A stretch of DNA of 64,000 nt, taken from an uncultured Flavobacteriaceae bacterium. GTDB lineage: Bacteria; Bacteroidota; Bacteroidia; Flavobacteriales; Flavobacteriaceae. Positions within the stretch are counted from its first letter, which is position 1. Each line of letters starts with the position of its first letter. Position numbers and translations under genes: made by a program. The notes beneath the pieces were generated by a model that saw only the letters and a program-made list of their open reading frames with translations, was not told the DNA's origin and did no database searches. Positions 63,219 through 64,000 of the stretch are shown here, one piece after another. The stretch spans positions 1 to 64,000 of the forward strand of contig CAJWVI010000001.1 of the NCBI GenBank assembly GCA_913048115.1. The letters run 5' to 3'.

Positions 63219-63764
63219 CTACAATGTTAAGGCTGCAAATGTAGGTAATTCAAGATCTTTTTTTGAAATAATCATTTCAGTATTACTTAGGTGCCAATTA
63301 AGGGCTAGGGTTGCGTCATTATAGATAATACCACGCTCACTTTCTTTGTTATAAACGCGATCACATTTGTATGCAAAGACTGTATTGTCTTCCAAAACAC
63401 TAAAACCATGTGCAAATCCTCGAGGCACAAAAAGTTGTTTTTTGTTTTCTTTAGAAAGTATAATACTTATACTTTGTCCAAAACTGGGGCTATCTTTTCT
63501 AAGATCTACTGCAATATCCAAAACACTTCCTTTTACTACACGCACCAATTTTGCTTGCGCATACACTCCTTTTTGAAAATGTAAACCGCGTATTACACCA
63601 AATTTTGAGGTAGATTGATTGTCTTGTACAAACCTAGTATGTATTCCCGTTTGAGCTGTAAATTTTTCTGCATTAAAGGTTTCGCTAAACGTGCCACGTT
63701 CATCCTCAAACACCTTTGGTGTAAGAATAAAACAATCTTTTAGGGTAGTTTTTTCTAGTTTCAA
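63219..63764 (-). CDS. rfbC: dTDP-4-dehydrorhamnose 3,5-epimerase
   Basis: 181 residues, double beta-helix. Motifs: RGLHFQKGVYAQAKLVRVVKG (catalytic His in RGLHFQ), SVLDIAVDLRKDSPSFG and LFVPRGFAHGFSVLED (second active region). It sits two bases after the partial rfbA, in the usual rfbA-rfbC adjacency. Confidence 0.96.
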   Translation of the reverse strand: MKLEKTTLKDCFILTPKVFEDERGTFSETFNAEKFTAQTGIHTRFVQDNQSTSKFGVIRGLHFQKGVYAQAKLVRVVKGSVLDIAVDLRKDSPSFGQSISIILSKENKKQLFVPRGFAHGFSVLEDNTVFAYKCDRVYNKESERGIIYNDATLALNWHLSNTEMIISKKDLELPTFAALTL

Positions 63765-63766
63765 AT

Positions 63767-64000
63767 TTAGTCGAGTTGCATTAAATGTTTACCATACCCA
63801 CTTTTTAATAAGGGTGTTGCTAGGGCGTGAAGTTGTTCTTTTGTAATAAAACCCATTTCATAGGCCGCTTCTTCAATGGCTCCAATTTTTAGGCCCTGGC
63901 GCTCTTCAATCACTTCTACAAACTGAGAGGCTTGCATTAATGAGGCAAAGGTTCCTGTGTCTAACCAGGCGGTTCCTTTGTCTAGAATGCTCACATTTAA
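63767..64000 (-). CDS. rfbA: Glucose-1-phosphate thymidylyltransferase, C-terminal part only
   Basis: The reading frame is open from the stop at 63767 to the right edge of the window, so this is the last ~77 residues of Rfb[41 protein letters not shown]. The GTG at 63994 in the ORF track is internal. RfbA forms dTDP-glucose, the first committed step to L-rhamnose. The N-terminus lies outside. Confidence 0.93.
   Translation of the reverse strand, partial: LNVSILDKGTAWLDTGTFASLMQASQFVEVIEERQGLKIGAIEEAAYEMGFITKEQLHALATPLLKSGYGKHLMQLD

Overview
The window looks like chromosome from a member of the Flavobacteriaceae (Bacteroidota). The evidence is a SprE/PorW-type gliding and type IX secretion lipoprotein, a secreted protein with a T9SS C-terminal sorting domain, an atp operon carrying B-E-F-H-A-G but not D-C, an IPExxxVDY protein, an HU-SPOR protein, a DUF4292-type lipoprotein, and many Bacteroidota -7 boxes (TAnnTTTG) close to start codons. 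No rRNA, tRNA, CRISPR array, insertion sequence or prophage was seen. I had no database, so product names rest on recognised motifs and remembered family architecture.

Layout. 1-5.1 kb: edge fragment of an AhpD/CMD-like gene with an apparent start frameshift, a T9SS cargo with delta-60-type repeats, a possible gene remnant, recJ, an LpxH-like phosphatase, queD and a 47-residue membrane ORF missing from the ORF track. 5.3-14.4 kb: sprE, bactofilin, then the F-type ATP synthase operon (atpZ/I-like, a four-helix membrane protein, atpB, E, F, H, A, G), with strong hairpins after atpE and after atpA and a terminator after atpG. 14.5-21 kb: a co-directional envelope cluster (flippase, dut, sugar nucleotidyltransferase, TPR protein, DUF4292 lipoprotein, EnvC-like M23 protein). 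21-29 kb: hotdog thioesterase, HU-SPOR protein, dprA, cutC, CYTH phosphatase, dinB, SH3 lipoprotein, pyruvate kinase and IPExxxVDY protein. 29.3-36.4 kb: acpP-fabF-rnc, purN, RNase H, a PfkB kinase and a PurF-like amidotransferase. 36.5-43.9 kb: epimerases, a lipoprotein, M13 and M28 peptidases and a zinc-ribbon protein.

44.0-64.0 kb is a surface-polysaccharide locus, almost all on the minus strand and continuing past the right edge. It holds dTDP-L-rhamnose genes (rfbA partial, rfbC, rfbD), UDP-ManNAcA genes (wecB, wecC), a UDP-glucuronate decarboxylase-like SDR, a WcaJ-like initiating transferase, a GT4 enzyme, two tandem TagA/WecG paralogues, a Wzz-like protein, a Wzx-like flippase, four Wzy/ligase-like membrane proteins (one inverted), a hexapeptide acetyltransferase, and an adjacent MBOAT plus SGNH-like pair that looks like an O-acylation module. 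Part of this block is visibly more AT-rich than the atp operon.

Leads most worth following: (1) six genes whose -7-like box ends exactly four bases before the start codon, suggesting leaderless mRNAs; (2) the long atpE-atpF intergenic hairpin; (3) the polymerase-rich, glycosyltransferase-poor polysaccharide locus with its acylation pair; (4) the PurF-like paralogue next to a PfkB kinase.
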